Position numbers and translations under genes: made by a program. From assembly GCA_026260175.1 (NCBI GenBank), contig JAKCWW010004112.1:1-43153 (forward strand): 43,153 nucleotides of DNA, given 5' to 3'. Numbering within the stretch: the first letter of the stretch is position 1; every line of letters begins with the position of its first letter. The notes below the pieces were generated by a model that worked only from the letters and a program-made list of their open reading frames with translations, did no database searches and was not told the origin of the DNA. This stretch comes from Reticulitermes lucifugus (taxonomy: Eukaryota; Arthropoda; Insecta; Blattodea; Rhinotermitidae). This document shows, piece by piece, positions 43,095 to 43,153 of the stretch.

Positions 43095-43153
43095 TACAGT
43101 GTGTCCACAAAGTCCCTTCGGGGTTTTGAAAAATTGTGGCGCGCAAACAAATT
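43095..43153 (+). mobile_element. Possible mariner-like element terminus, cut by the window end
   Basis: TA then CAGTGTGTCCACAAAGTCCC has the look of a Tc1/mariner-type terminal repeat beginning at a TA target. The rest is outside the window. Confidence 0.35.

Noticed and set aside
1..43153. CRISPR arrays, bacterial operons, phage genes
   Set aside because: The DNA is eukaryotic (introns, SINEs, LINEs, NUMT); the tandem repeats have no spacer structure.

Overview
The window is from an animal nuclear genome, almost certainly an insect. It holds one recognisable protein-coding gene, the 3' end of LARP1 (La-related protein 1) on the + strand, followed by about 37 kb of noncoding DNA packed with decayed transposable elements. 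A cockroach or termite (Blattodea) is my best guess from the mix of repeats; this is an inference. The mitochondrial fragment at 30.7 kb reads correctly only with the invertebrate mitochondrial code (TGA=Trp, AGA=Ser), which fits an arthropod.

Layout. 1-1191: intron of LARP1 with an antisense LINE tail. 1192-1319: exon for the last repeat of the LARP1 DM15 cap-binding domain. 1320-5305: intron with two decayed tRNA-type SINEs and a 44-bp tandem repeat. 5306-5986: terminal coding exon with stop, then a 3'UTR with AATAAA at 6733. 6819-9580: two decayed piggyBac transposase copies on the minus strand. 9.6-24.7 kb: AT-rich, G+T-skewed, CpG-poor sequence with no convincing exon, containing a small palindromic MITE, old and young SINEs and a hammerhead-like motif. 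24.7-43.1 kb: CpG content jumps, and the region is a patchwork of a dead hAT transposase, SINEs, 5'-truncated LINE tails, hAT-type MITEs, a foldback element holding an 81-bp tandem array, and an element end carrying a well-formed hammerhead ribozyme motif.

The main points for a second look are: (1) two hammerhead ribozyme motifs with compensating stem changes, one between inverted repeats, as expected of a Penelope-like element; (2) a sharp CpG and skew boundary near 24.7 kb, where copies of one SINE family have lost or kept their CpGs depending on side, suggesting a germline-methylated, perhaps transcribed domain reaching about 19 kb past the LARP1 stop; (3) a clean mitochondrial cytochrome b start inside a hAT element with a perfect 8-bp target duplication, next to an assembly gap; (4) the foldback element with the 81-bp array. 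Assembly gaps lie at 10395-10414, 12071 and 30976-31326.
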